Shown here piece by piece: positions 1 through 11,299 of a stretch of 64,000 nucleotides of DNA. Under the pieces are notes generated by a model. The model made no database searches. It was not told where the DNA came from and saw only the letters and a list, made by a program, of their open reading frames with translations. This DNA is from Antedon mediterranea (taxonomy: Eukaryota; Echinodermata; Crinoidea; Comatulida; Antedonidae). Within the stretch, counting starts at the first letter, position 1. Every line of letters begins with the position of its first letter. Position numbers and translations under genes: made by a program. Where the stretch lies: positions 13,042,601 through 13,106,600 of the forward strand of contig NC_092677.1 in assembly GCF_964355755.1 (NCBI RefSeq), read 5' to 3'.

Positions 1-350
1 ATAGCCTATGCATGATAATTGTTATTGGCATATATTATAGCCTAGTATAGAGTATATGATAATAAATATACTACTACTGTTACTAAGCTAGGGGTAATAG
101 GCTAGGCTACATACCATAGACAGTACAACAAGACTAGCTTAATCAATAACTTTTGATTATTTTTTTATACTAATAGCATATCCCGTCACTCGTCAAAAAA
201 GATGGGAATCAACCGATGTAAAACGTAAGTAAATAATTTAGCTAGGCCTATGAAACAATATAATTACAATGAATTTATTAATTTACATAATATAAATAAA
301 TAGGCCATAGATAGTATATAGTATATTATTTGTATTTCAATCCATTTCAG

Positions 351-1849
351 CTACACTTAAACCATTTGATCAACTTAAGAGAGACACCTTAGAAGAGTAT
401 GGACGCTATGTGGCAGATTGCATACCCAAATACGTCCAGAAAGTCCAAGTAACTCACCAGAACGAACTTGAGGTTATGATACACCCTGAGGGCGTTCTAC
501 CCGTTCTGACATTTTTACGAGATCACAGCAATGCACAGTTTAAATCACTTGTTGATGAAACAGCCATAGATGTTCCAAAAAGAATTAATAGGTTTGAGGT
601 TTGTAATAAAAGATTTTAAAAATATTTCCATCAACTAAATTTATTTGATCACCTTGCTAAATTTAACATGCAATAGAATCTTTAAATATCACCTTTCCTT
701 CCAGTACTACTGATTGACACATTATACAAAATGAATCAATCAAATTGCAAGGGTACAGTGGTCTTCTAAACTGTAATTGAATAATTGTGAATTTAAATTG
801 CTTATTTTTACAGGTGATATACAATTTACTTTCACTTCGATATAATTCAAGAATTAGAGTAAAGACATATACAGATGAGCTAACACCATTGGATTCTATA
901 TACTGTATATTCAAAGCAGCCGATTGGTATGAACGAGAGGTAAGAACAAAATTTACAAGTTGCAGCCAGCTGTTGCCAATGCAGTTGCTGCCCAAGCTGT
1001 TGCCAATGCAGTTGCAGTCGAATCTGTTGCCAATGCAGTTGCAGCCGAAGCTGTTGCCAATGCAGTTGCAGCCGAAGCTGTTGCCAATGTAGTTGCGGCC
1101 AGTTGTTGCCAATGTAGTTGCAGCCCAAGCTGTTGCTAATGCAGTTGCAGTCAGCTGTTGCCAATGCAGTTGCAGCCCAAGCTGTTGCTAATGCAGTTTG
1201 CAGCCAAGCTGTTGCTAATGCAGTTGCAGCCAAAGCTGTTGTCGATGCAGTTGCAGCCCAAGCTGTTGCTAATGTAGTTGTAGCCCAAGCTGTTGCCAAT
1301 GCAGTTGCAGGTCAAGCTTTGCCAATGCAGCTCCAGGCTAAGCTGGAATTAGAATTTACACACTTGAGACAGCCTGAAACCATACCCTTTTCTTTGTAGA
1401 TATGGGACATGTATGGAGTATTCTTCTCAGATCATCCTGACTTGAGACGTATTTTGACAGACTATGGATTTGAGGGACATCCACTTAGAAAAGATTTCCC
1501 TCTAAGTGGTTATGTAGAGGTATGTGTACAAACATCAAGAATATTGTCTGTACTGTATCATAGGCAAAATCTGTAACACAGTGTCACTTATGTATCACTT
1601 ATAGGGCTAAGTCTAAAATAATAATTGCTTACTTGATTATACATGTACAAGTCATAGTTCAACAATTTGTTCCCGTTTATTTTTTAGGTAAGGTACGATG
1701 ATGAACAGAAGCGAATTATTTGCGAACCACTAGAGATGACGCAAGAATTCCGTAAATTTGATTTGAATACGCCATGGGAAACATTCCCAGCATACCGGGA
1801 AGGAGAAACGGAACAAATCGAATCCGGAAAAACAGAAAAAAAAGAGTAA
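351..1849 (+). CDS. NDUFS3: NADH dehydrogenase [ubiquinone] iron-sulfur protein 3 (complex I 30-kDa subunit), 3' four exons
   Basis: This is a core subunit of the peripheral arm of mitochondrial complex I, which carries electrons from NADH towards ubiquinone; it contributes to the quinone-site region and binds no Fe-S cluster itself. Exons seen: 351-598, 814-939, 1400-1519, 1688-1849 (stop TAA at 1847-1849). All have AG acceptors and GT donors and join in frame: exon 1 starts with two bases of a split codon, the later junctions are phase 0. Recognised family strings in order are [81 protein letters not shown] and [12 protein letters not shown], which match the conserved 30-kDa domain from end to end. 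The N-terminal targeting peptide and first exon(s) lie upstream of the window. The intron at 940-1399 holds a 27-bp minisatellite. Identification is very secure. Confidence 0.96.
955..1340. repeat. 27-bp minisatellite inside NDUFS3 intron 2
   Basis: About 14 imperfect head-to-tail copies of a 27-bp unit (core GTTGCCAATGCAGTTGCAGC) fill most of the intron between exons 814-939 and 1400-1519. The unit is a multiple of three and mostly free of stops, so frames through it translate as alanine/valine/glutamine repeats. The splice donor at 940 (GTAAGA) and acceptor ending at 1399 both look good, so I read it as intronic and not coding. Confidence 0.9.
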
Positions 1850-3130
1850 ACATTTCTGAATTTATAATAGACAATATAATTTTATTGACGAATTTTGGAT
1901 GTTTCAGTTAGAAAAATATATACTATGGAATTACATTTCAATGTTGAATGCACTTCTACGGAATGTCAGAGTTTGGTATGTTTTAATTTATGAACAAAAA
2001 TATGGAAATAATCAATAACTGTTTTTGCTTCAATGGTGAAAATGGTGGTGTGTCAATCTAAAACACATGATCAAGAAGGTTACATGAACATGTTACTATA
2101 CTGTGTACAAAATGTTTCCTGGTTTAACTGACCGGAAACAACCAACAGTAAAGTAAAGTGGTTTTGGATATCTTGTACGCTTTTCAAACAGAATCGTGCA
2201 TAGGTACATTTTGTACAGGTGGTGGCCAGTGGCTAACCAATTAATGAGACTAAAGTGCCTCACAGTTGGAATAGCCAGGCTGGTTTTGAAAGCATGCATG
2301 TCTGTATTTTGCTCCATATCTCATGACTAAAAGAATACTGTGTACTTAAAAATTTGTGCAACAACTAGAATTGGAAAAATGAGTGCGAGATTCACCCCAC
2401 TGTATAACCCTAAAGATAAGACAGTGTTGCTTTTTCTAGTACCATCACATCCTATAAAATGTTTAGGTTATAAAATTGTATAACTGTTTGCGGTTGGTGT
2501 TTATTTCATTAGTCGCGTCAATTGCACTTAAATTTTATGATGCAGTTACTATTTTTCTGCTCAAATTTTTGGAATAAATTCTCTGATTGGTCAGCCTCTG
2601 TACTACACAATACTGTGCCAGTAGTAACCATCACATCGTATGTCTTAATATAACACTTAATCTTGGTATCAGTTTCCAATTGATTGATTGATAATAACAA
2701 CAACCTGCAGAAATATGTAATTCTATTCACTATAAATAAAGACATTAAAAAGATTGATCTCATTAACCTTGTATTTGATTGCGGTATAAAATATCAAATC
2801 CACATATAATTATATTCTATACACAAAGAAACTGAAAACGTGTTCTTGTTGTTTACTGTATTCTTTAAGAAAATGCTTTCTGAAAGCTAGGAATTATAGT
2901 TAATAATTAGTTCAAAAACGTACATAACTTAGCACGAGCAAGTAATAGCAAACAAACTGCTCTTAAGCCATCAATAACATCAACCTGACAACATTAAAAA
3001 ATACATACAAAGTAGTACAACATTATTACAGCTTATCGCCAGGAAATTTTCCATGTAGTTGATGACAACATTTAGGAGGAGATAGAGGGTGAAGAAATAC
3101 TTAAGTCTTAGGACCCATCTTAGTTTTAGG
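1850..3130. other. Intergenic region with no recognised feature
   Basis: AT-rich sequence downstream of NDUFS3. Only short, unconvincing open frames are present, and no repeat family or RNA gene is recognised. Confidence 0.5.
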
Positions 3131-3132
3131 CC

Positions 3133-4030
3133 ATATAGAGTTTACCATGGGACTGAATCTCTTTGGATATCCCATGGCTATGATATAATAGTTGACTGTG
3201 GGACTGAATCTCATTGGATATCCCATGGCTATAATATAATAGTTGACAGTGAGACTGAATCTCATTGGATATCCCATGGCTATAATATAATAGTTGACTG
3301 TGGGACTGAATCTCATTGGATATCCCATGGCTATAATATAATAGTTGACTGTGAGACTGAATCTCATTGGATATCCCATGGCTATAATAATAGTTGACTG
3401 TGAGACTGAATCTCATTGGATATCCCATGGCTATAATATAATAGTTGACTGTGAGACTGAATCTCATTGGATATCCCATGGCTATAATATAATAGTTGAC
3501 TGTGGGACTGAATCTCATTGGATATCCCATGGCTATAATATAATAGTTGACTGTGAGACTGAATCTCATTGGATATCCCATGGCTATAATATAATAGTTG
3601 ACTGTGAGACTGAATCTCATTGGATATCCCATGGCTATAATATAATAGTTGACTGTGAGACTGAATCTCATTGGATATCCCATGGCTATAATATAATAGT
3701 TGACTGTGAGACTGAATCTAATTGGATATCCCATGGCTATGATATAATAGTTGACTGTGGGACTGAATCTCATTGGACATCCCATGGCTGTAATAGAAGA
3801 GTTGATCGTGGGACTGAATCTCATCATTGCATATCCCATGGCTATTAGTTGACCGTCGGCCAGACTGAATCTCATCATTGGATATCCCATGGTTATAATA
3901 TAATAGTTGACCGTGGCACAGAATCTCGTCATTGGATATCCTATGGCTATAGTATAGTTGACCACCATGAGACTGAATCTCATCATTGAATATCGCATGG
4001 CTGTAATAGAAGAGTTGACCCCATATAATA
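3133..4030. repeat. 51-bp minisatellite, about 17 copies
   Basis: Tandem 51-bp unit (contains CTCATTGGATATCCCATGGC). The central copies (about 3180-3760) are nearly identical; copies after about 3760 are diverged and have indels. One copy near 3385 is 2 bp short, which shifts the frame. Because 51 is 17 codons, several frames on both strands stay open and look like repetitive proteins. There is no start context, splice context or codon bias supporting translation. Confidence 0.93.
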
Positions 4031-5190
4031 ATAGCACTTTAATACATGCATACTTCAAGCATAGATCATTCGTTAATATAATAGCTTTCATGGAAGTAGT
4101 AAAAGGTCAAGTGTATTCAGTATTTTATCAAGTGGTATTTAATCGGCCTCAGCAAATTATACTAAAAGCTTTGCACATTTTCATCATAAAAACAGTACTG
4201 TAACATATAAAATAGTAATTGTAATGTGAAGGTTATTACTGTACATTATTATTTTAATATATATTATGTATGTTAAGTTTTATCATCATTTATTTTGCCT
4301 TCACCATCATAAACGGGACAAAAGTGTATATTAACAGACAAGAGCCTCTTCACATTGATATGTACATCTGAACATGATCTAAACAATACAAAATTTATGT
4401 TAAAATAGTATATTAAAAAAAATAACAATAAATTTTTTATTTTTTACTGGACTCTTCATACAATCATTAAACTTTTAAAAGCTCACTGCTTTTATAAAAT
4501 AATGTATTATTCTATTTTGGATACGACTCATATCACATAATACTAAATATTTTAACAGTATACTGTATGTGTATGTAATTGCAACCCCATCAATTTCAGT
4601 TAGATGTCAACAACATTTAAAGGAATGTATCATAAATAATAATAATAATAAATTATAATATTGTAATTGTACATAATGGTCTGTAAAACATAAATACAGT
4701 ACGAGAATGTTTTATTATGGAACAAAATTAAATTAATTATTAATAAACGATTGAGGAATTTAATTCGTCCATAATGGAAAAAAATGGAAATATTTTCATT
4801 TTTGTAGAAATAGCAGTCACATTGATTTATGAATCTATAAAATGATATAATTTATTATTTTTTTAAAATTAAAAATATAATACAGTAACCTACTGTAATT
4901 AAAGTACTATGTATATGCATGTACTACACAGTGTATTAACACTACAAACATTTTGTCAGTTAAAACAATGGCACTTAAAAATACAAACTATACTATACAC
5001 TATCACTTCAGCATACTGCTAGTGGATGTGCGCTGTATAAATCTTATTATTATTTATTATGTAAATTTATAGTACTTTCAAATGCTATACAATACAACAG
5101 AATATTTGCATTTACACTCAAAATAAAAACTTAATAAAAATATTTGACATATTATTATATAAGGTAAACAATTATTATACTAAGAAGATG
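4031..5190. other. AT-rich intergenic region with a possible LINE 3' tail
   Basis: Very AT-rich, with short trinucleotide runs (ATA/TTA) near 4630 and 5040. The words around 5025-5060 (GCGCTGTATAAATCTTATTA) resemble 3' ends of CR1/L2-type LINEs, but no coding part is left. Nothing else is recognised. Confidence 0.35.
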
Positions 5191-5194
5191 GTTT

Positions 5195-5287
5195 GGTGTT
5201 CCCCAAACACATGAAAAATGACTCAGACAAACTATTATGTGACAGTAAAATGGCATATTGGAAAAACAATTTTTTTTTAGGGGACAA
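5195..5287. mobile_element. Short degenerate MITE of the TTGTCCCC family
   Basis: About 95 bp running from a degenerate left end (TTCCCCAAACACATGAAAAA) to AGGGGACAA. Read on the minus strand it matches the ends of the elements at 46503-49052 and 53229-53425, including the internal words ATGCCATTTTA and GTCACATAATAGTT. It looks like a short internal-deletion copy of that family. Confidence 0.6.
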
Positions 5288-5636
5288 CATATCTTTAAAT
5301 AAAGAATCCTCATTGAACTTGATGGTAATGTATTCTGGATGGGAGGCCTTATTACTTCCAATACTATTTATATACCCTGTATAATTAATGCGTTTTATTG
5401 CCAAATTATTTTATGGGACCGTACGTATAACCACTGTTATACTTATACGTACCGCGACAGGCAACCAATTTTAAAGCATTTAGATGTCACGTGTTAATCC
5501 ACATGGAAAGGGTTTTTCGTAAGCCAGCTGTGTCGCGTGGTGGGTTTGTAACGAAGCTGTGGCCTAGAGGTTGTAGGATCCATTCTCTGACGACGTCTTT
5601 TTTTTTTTTTGTAATTTAAGAGAAATTATTTAGAGG

Positions 5637-5855
5637 GTTTAGGTTTTTAATATTTAGGATGAGTTTTAATATTTAGGACGAGTTTTACTATTTAGGACGA
5701 GTTTTACTGTTTAGGACGAGTTTTATTATTTAGGATGAGTTTTATTATTTAGAACGAGTTTTAATATTTAGGAAGAGTTTCATTATTTAGGACGAGTTTT
5801 ACTATTTAGGCCAAGTTTTAATATTTAAGACGAGTTTTATTATTTAGGACGAGTT
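5637..5855. repeat. 19-bp tandem repeat downstream of the GTPase gene
   Basis: About 11 copies of a 19-bp unit (AGGACGAGTTTTACTATTT with point variants) lie about 90 bp past the stop codon of the minus-strand GTPase gene. They probably fall in its 3' UTR or 3' flank. The minus-strand reading gives repeated AATAAT/AATAAA-like words that could supply polyadenylation signals. Confidence 0.85.
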
Positions 5856-5941
5856 ACGGCTGTATGTATAACTATTTTTTGTTATACGTCCATTGGCGGT
5901 ACATATATTTTTGTCCCTTAGTTATTTATACCTAATTATTT

Positions 5942-6887
5942 TCACCGATCACAACAATTTATATCTGTTTTTGTTTTAATTATACCCTTTGTTTCCATAC
6001 AAAGTATGTCCACATCACTGTGTCTTGATTTTCTATAGTGAAGTCGAATTACATTTCCCGATTTGTCGTGTACATCTGTACATTTACATTTTTGTAAATC
6101 ATAAAATAAATATTCGGCGACTTTGTGAAACATAGACTCTACAGATATATCTTCTTTTGCGGATACTTCGTAAACTTTCGCTATCCCTTCTAAATTTTTC
6201 CCAAGTATATCGCGAGCATGTACAATAGTTGATTCCCCGTTGGAATACTCTTCAGGCTCTAGATCTAATTTATTTCCTATAAGAAAAATCGGAGCATTTT
6301 CAATTCGACAATTAAACGTTCGTATCCATTCAGGAATACGTCTGAGAGTAACAGCCCTTGAAATGTCATAGACGAGAAGACCGGCTGTGGATCCACGGAA
6401 GTAAGTCTCTGTCAGCGATCGTGCTCGCTCCATATCTGCTGTGTCCCATAATTCAACCTAAAAAAGAATGAAAACTAAATTGTACAATTTAATCCTTATA
6501 TCAATTATCGCATGAGGCTATTTGTTGACATGGTCAACTGAGCATGTAATTTAAGTTTTCTTGGTGTTAAATTGAATTTTCTACCAACAAGGTATTCCAT
6601 TGGCATATTAGACCGTGCCCAATAGCCACTTCCACTTGTTATACTCACGGTTGTAGACTATTTTAAATATTAAAGCCAAGAGATATAATAATTACCTCAA
6701 CCGGTGTACTGTCCTCGCCCACTGCAAGATGCCTGGTGAATTGCGACCGGTCGATTATTAGGGAGGCCTGACGAGAGTCTGGAATTTCTTTATTTCTAAA
6801 TCGCTCAAAAAGAGAGGTTTTCCCAACATCGCATTCGCCCAGTAGAATCAACTTATAACGAGGCTTCCATACGTTACTTACTTGCAT
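5942..6887 (-). CDS. Rab-like small GTPase with divergent switch II
   Basis: Two exons on the minus strand: 6887-6696 (ATG at 6885-6887) and 6457-5942 (stop TGA). The join is phase 0, with donor GTAATT and acceptor TTTTTAG, giving about 235 residues. Guanine-nucleotide motifs in order: P-loop GECDVGKTS (about residue 18); switch I with serine where Rabs have threonine (ASLIID); G3 WDTADME in place of WDTAGQE; G4 GNKLD; G5 VSAKED. The C-terminus ends in CCDR, which fits the Rab CCXX geranylgeranylation pattern, so a membrane-anchored trafficking or signalling role is likely (inference). Loss of the switch II glycine and glutamine predicts weak intrinsic hydrolysis. The first in-frame ATG is at 6887. 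I do not recognise an orthologue; a lineage-specific Rab or Ras-like gene is the best description. Confidence 0.85.
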
Positions 6888-6917
6888 GTTGACATTAACA
6901 GTACGGTAAATAAACAA

Positions 6918-7340
6918 TAAATAAACTTCACGGAAACATATTCGCTCAAGACTACCGATTTTTACTACTGTATATTTCTATTATTACTACGTGTTGATGT
7001 TTACAATTTGTTAAATAGCGCCCTCTACAATAACACAGTTGACGTGTTTTGAATTATTTTCATTGACGGACGGAAGGAGGAACGTAGGCCTCTGGGCTGG
7101 GCCTAGGCTAAATTTAGCTCTATTAACTAATTTATTATTTAGAAAAATGATATAATGGCTTAAACGAACTGTCTATATCATTGATGTAAATTAAATGGTA
7201 TGTAGTATTTTCTTGCATTGCGTTGATTGATTCAATATGCCAGTCAGTGTCGTCAGTGCTGCTAGCTAGATGATAGAGGCTAGTAGGCCTAGGCCTAGTA
7301 GGACTAATAAATAACTAGGCTAGGCGCGCCTCTATATCGA
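6918..7340. other. GTPase upstream flank, no recognised feature
   Basis: 5' flank of the GTPase gene. It contains several TAGGCCTA-type palindromic words (7080-7340). No TATA box or other promoter element is convincing. Confidence 0.4.
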
Positions 7341-7344
7341 GGCC

Positions 7345-7800
7345 TAGCTAGCCGGTTATCAGACGATCGGGACCACGGACGATTGGGCCCACTTCAAGTC
7401 GATCGGGCCCATCAAGGGTGTAAGACGATCGGGACCACAGACGATCTATCTATCTATGAATAAGACGATCAGGCCCAAAACATTCTTGGAAAATTTTAAA
7501 AAATAACCATCTATTAATTAGGCTTAGGGCCTACTTATAAGTTAGGCCTAGGCCTAGGCCTATAGCTCTTTAAGTTTTGGCGCTCCATAAAACAAATATA
7601 TTGAACTTCGAGTATGCTAAATTCGCAAACTGTATGCAAGAAACATGTCTGTAAAATCATCAATTTAAAGGATTTATTTGTTACTTTTTATGTGATTCTT
7701 CTTCCTAAAAGTACTTATGATGAGGCCCAATTTTAAGGTGTGGTATTCACAATATGTTACTTAACAAGTTTGGAGTCAAAAAGAAGAATACAAAATGCTT
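7345..7800. mobile_element. Degenerate end region of a MULE-type transposon
   Basis: Positions 7350-7480 carry short repeats of the type AGACGATCGGGACCAC, similar in style to the repeated terminal words of the element at 12938-13986. Positions 7565-7800 are clearly homologous to that element's subterminal segment at 13435-13650 (shared words TTTGGCGCTCCATA, AAATCATCAATTTAAAG, AAGTACTTAT, TTTGGAGTCAAAA). This links the nearby transposase remnant (8.5-10.8 kb) and the nested element to related families. The exact end is not defined. Confidence 0.55.
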
Positions 7801-7810
7801 CCTTCATCAT

Positions 7811-8060
7811 GATTTGATAGGCGAGTGGTTAGGACACTTGACTGTCATACAGATAGACCCGGGTTCAATTCCCGACAACTTCCAGTCCACTCAGCTATAA
7901 ATGAGTACCTGGTTGAAAATACTAGGTAGAAAAAAAGGCGGCGTGGGAAGGAACTGGCCACCCTACCACATAATGCCGAGGCTTAGTACAATGAGCTCCT
8001 AACAGCTCATTCCCCTACATTCAGAATGAATATGGGACTCGCCTCACCATATAGGCCCTA
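7811..8060 (+). mobile_element. tRNA-derived SINE
   Basis: The head resembles a tRNA gene with pol III A box (TAGGCGAGTGGTTAGGAC) and B box (GGGTTCAATTCCCG) about 30 bp apart. It is followed by an unrelated body (CAGCTATAAATGAGTACCTG, then a GGCGGCGTGGGAAGGAACTG segment). The cloverleaf is too degenerate for a functional tRNA, and the body is what a tRNA-SINE carries. The family name is not assigned. Confidence 0.8.
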
Positions 8061-8490
8061 GGCCAGGCCTAATTATTATATAATTATGTATACAACATTT
8101 TTTTATGTAATTCCTGTTTTTTTGTTGCTAATTTTAGATAAAAAAAGAAATGGGAATGCTAGTCAAGTCGTCCTATCGCAAAATCGACCCATCGCAAATA
8201 AAAAAACTACTTATTGCATGTAACTTAATTTATTAATAAAACGTTTAAATATTTACAAAATAAATAAAAAATCTCCAATTAAAAAAAATGTAGATAAAAC
8301 ATTGTAAGATAGAAACATTGTGTGTTAAATCGAAATTTAGAAACATAAGATTTCATTGAATACTTACATTCAACATTCACATTTTTTACACAACAGTATT
8401 TACAATAAAGAGGACAGTTTTCAACAATGAAAACAATTACTGGCTAAAAGGAGCATGCCCATATACTTTGCTGCACCCTCTTAGCAGCTG
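8061..8490. other. AT-rich spacer in the transposon block
   Basis: No gene or defined repeat is seen. The words near 8165-8200 (GTCGTCCTATCGC, CGACCCATCGC) may be remains of the MULE terminal repeats. Confidence 0.35.
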
Positions 8491-8497
8491 ATTGGCG

Positions 8498-10800
8498 TCA
8501 ATTAATTCCCCCCACAGCTTGAAACCCTAACCCTTGCCTGCTTACATGACTGTCTTTTCTGCCTTTTTTTAGAGACTTGTACATATTCATACCGTGTTTG
8601 GCTTTGTGATTTAGTCTATTATGCCAATCTGAAAAACATGAGAAAATAAACATTGGTTTACTTTGAAAGAATTGTAAATGTAGTTGTTGCCAGGTGTGTA
8701 CATAAATAGGTTGCATTAAACTCAAGATTCATACTACTATAGGCAATGATATCACAAATACGAAGATGAGATTGTCAATATTACAAGAATGATCTATGAA
8801 ATGTTATACAGACCTTCAGCATCATTGTGCATAATGCTTCAATCATTTGGATTCCATGATGCTCCACGAAGCCATGTTTCTTCAATGTACTGAAAACAAA
8901 AATATCACTGTATTGCAATTTAGAAATGACAAAGAGATGAGGATATCTGTGAGAATGAAAATGGGTCACAGAACCACCTGCTTGATAGGCCGGTGTGCAA
9001 TAGACCGCTGGGTCAAAATTGACTGTAATCATAATGTTTTATAACAAAAATTAAACTATGGTTATTCTACAAATCGGCACGTTTATAGGCTTTTATAGCA
9101 GTATTAAGAGGTAATCTATATTAGAAAAGTCACATTATTAGACATCGAATTTGAAAAAAAAAATGCATTGCCATTGAACAGTCTAAAGTTGCTGTTAATT
9201 TCTTTGAAAATTCCAACGTAACTAAGTAGCTACGATTACACAGATACTCCAGATCACCGCCTTTGAAAAAGGAAAGAAAATAAAAGTAAAGAGATTAAAG
9301 ATCAATACAAATTCAAAGAAAGCTTACATTTGGAAATTCTGCCTCAATTGCCTTCCACATCCCTGCCTCAAAATCCATCATCACTTCTTCAACTACTCGG
9401 GGATCCTGCCACTATCGCTTTCAATACCGTCTTGTAGTCGCTGCTGCTCTTGCCTGACATCAATGCATACGCAAGCGGTACCTGTTTTTGTCGACCCATT
9501 CTTTTTGACAAAACAATGTATGGAGAACAGTTGGTAGAATGGCCGTCTTACCACCTTGAACGTTCCATCTATGTAAAGTTTCTTTGCCTTCGCCAGTAGA
9601 GTAAGCTGATCAGGACGTGCAAAAACGAGATGTCTTCTGCCGTTGCGACGTAAAATGTCTTTCAGCAAAAATCCTATAACAAATAAAAATGTCGTTGAGT
9701 ACATTTTTGAACTTAAAAAAACAAGTATTCAACAATGTTACATTGGGAATAAAGCAATTGACCAATAACATAGTTTTAAAGGAATAAATTAACTGTCATT
9801 GGATTTTTTTATACAAAGATACATAAAACATCGTCTAATATTAAGGTCAGTTGCGGGCGATGGTACATGGTTGCATAAATAGTTGTTCCATCGTGTTTGT
9901 AATATACTTCTGATGGTTGTCTACAGGCAAAAGTTAACTTTGCAGATAACTGAAATAATTGATCTATCAATAAATCAATGTCAGTTAAAAATACCTTCTG
10001 GAATGTTTTCATGTGCCAATGCAAATTCAAGGTTCATCAGATGGTTTGGTCGCTGGCTTTCTCGGATCCTGTTGGCCGTCCTGACCAGGCTGTCGACTAT
10101 GGGTAGTTACGGCATCGGTGCATCTGTGACAGTTTCGACGAGGACATCCTCCACAATTGTTGCAGCAGATCTGAAGACATTTAAAGCAGCTTGAAACTTT
10201 ATACTTTTCGCGACCTCCGTCACCACATCTTCACCAGGTTTCCCTGGATTATTATGAAGTCATCCCTTTGTTTCACCGTCGCTCCGCATATTAACTTGCG
10301 GTTCCTTATCGAACATCTTGAAGAAAACAATGTAAAAAATGTTAATTTAGGTCTTAATTCATCGATGTTTGAGAGTGGTACTAACTGTAGGGCTTGTGAT
10401 TATCTGCTAAAGATTAACTGACATGAAAATTTTCACATTTTTAGCAAAATCTTCCAATTTAAGTTATTTAAAAAAACACGTTTGTGACATATTATGGATC
10501 GTACAAAAAAAAATCGAAATAGTATTTTGCCTTCTACAAGTTTCGGCATACTGTACATGCACATGAAATGGAAGAAGTGTATTATAAGCAGCGTACATAT
10601 ACGAATTGATGTTTAAAGTGAATAGCAGTCAAATCAATCGCTATTTTATGATTATCTAAAAAAAATATACAATTATGAATGAACCTTAACTCCAATGTGT
10701 CGATACAGAATCTGTTGCTATCTATAAATTTTGGGCGGCCTCGCTGGGATGAGGACTGTATTACTTTGAACATTATGTTGTTGTCTGGCATGTTTTCTGA
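8498..10800 (-). pseudogene. Decayed FLYWCH/MULE transposase
   Basis: Minus-strand fragments in coding order: FLYWCH-type start (SQRGRPKFIDSN, about 10750); a 10018-10320 segment reading through NPGKPGEDVVTEVAKS, VEDVLVETVTDAPMP and ESQRP to ENIPEG with a donor at about 10000; acceptor near 9678; then RRHLVFARPDQLTLLAKAKK, LYIDGTFKVV and FYQLFSIHCF (9480-9670); VMMDFEAGMWKAIEAEFPN (about 9330-9390); and a C-terminal DWHNRLNHKAKHG (about 8600). These are hallmarks of MULE-type transposases with an N-terminal FLYWCH zinc finger; the DGTF and DFE acids belong to the DDE active site. At least two in-frame stops (near 10250 and 10095) and two frameshifts (near 9480 and 9400) show it is dead. Confidence 0.8.
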
Positions 10801-10883
10801 TTCGCAACTGGATTCTTCGTGTATGAGTCGCTGTCATGGGCCTCATCAGCACGTTGTTGTTGGTCTACAGTACAAGGGAAGCA

Positions 10884-11073
10884 TGTACGGTTTCCGTTCC
10901 TTTGTTGTGTCTGCACGGATTAATCTGTCCTTCAGGTACTGAGTGATACCTAGCTTTAATAGCTAGTAGTAGCAGTATTAGCGGTGATCAAAACACACTT
11001 GTACGTCTAGTAATCGAATCAAAAGAGACCGCTCCTCTCTTCGTGGACAGCTCACATGACCTTATGTTACGCT
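10884..11073 (-). repeat. Long terminal repeat, left copy
   Basis: About 190 bp shared with 15367-15557. Identical stretches include TTGTGTCTGCACGGATTAAT, GGTGATCAAAACACA and GGACAGCTCACATGACCTT. Numerous substitutions separate the two copies, indicating an old insertion. The ends are approximate, and no target duplication was confirmed. Confidence 0.75.
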
Positions 11074-11299
11074 GACACCCCCGCTCAACTCTAACTCTTT
11101 GGTCCTTGGACCGACTGGCTTGGCTTGTAGCACGTCTCTGAGTGATAAGAGAACTTCAAATGGGAACGCAGCCGATTAAGATGAAAATGAGAGTCAAAGG
11201 CTTGTCGTATGTCGTCTTCTTGACTCCCTGCTGTGAAGATGGAGACTGGTGTCTCCTCTTGGAAGGAGAGCGTGACGATGGCCAGGTGGCTGTTCCGGG

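Noticed and set aside
880-1399. Ala/Val/Gln-repeat protein on either strand
   Set aside because: The segment lies between clear splice sites of NDUFS3 and is a 27-bp tandem repeat.
3089-4091. Repetitive proteins of 92-321 residues on both strands
   Set aside because: The 51-bp minisatellite unit is a multiple of three, so open frames on both strands are expected by construction.
7811-7885. Functional tRNA gene
   Set aside because: A and B boxes are present, but the stems are degenerate and a SINE body follows.
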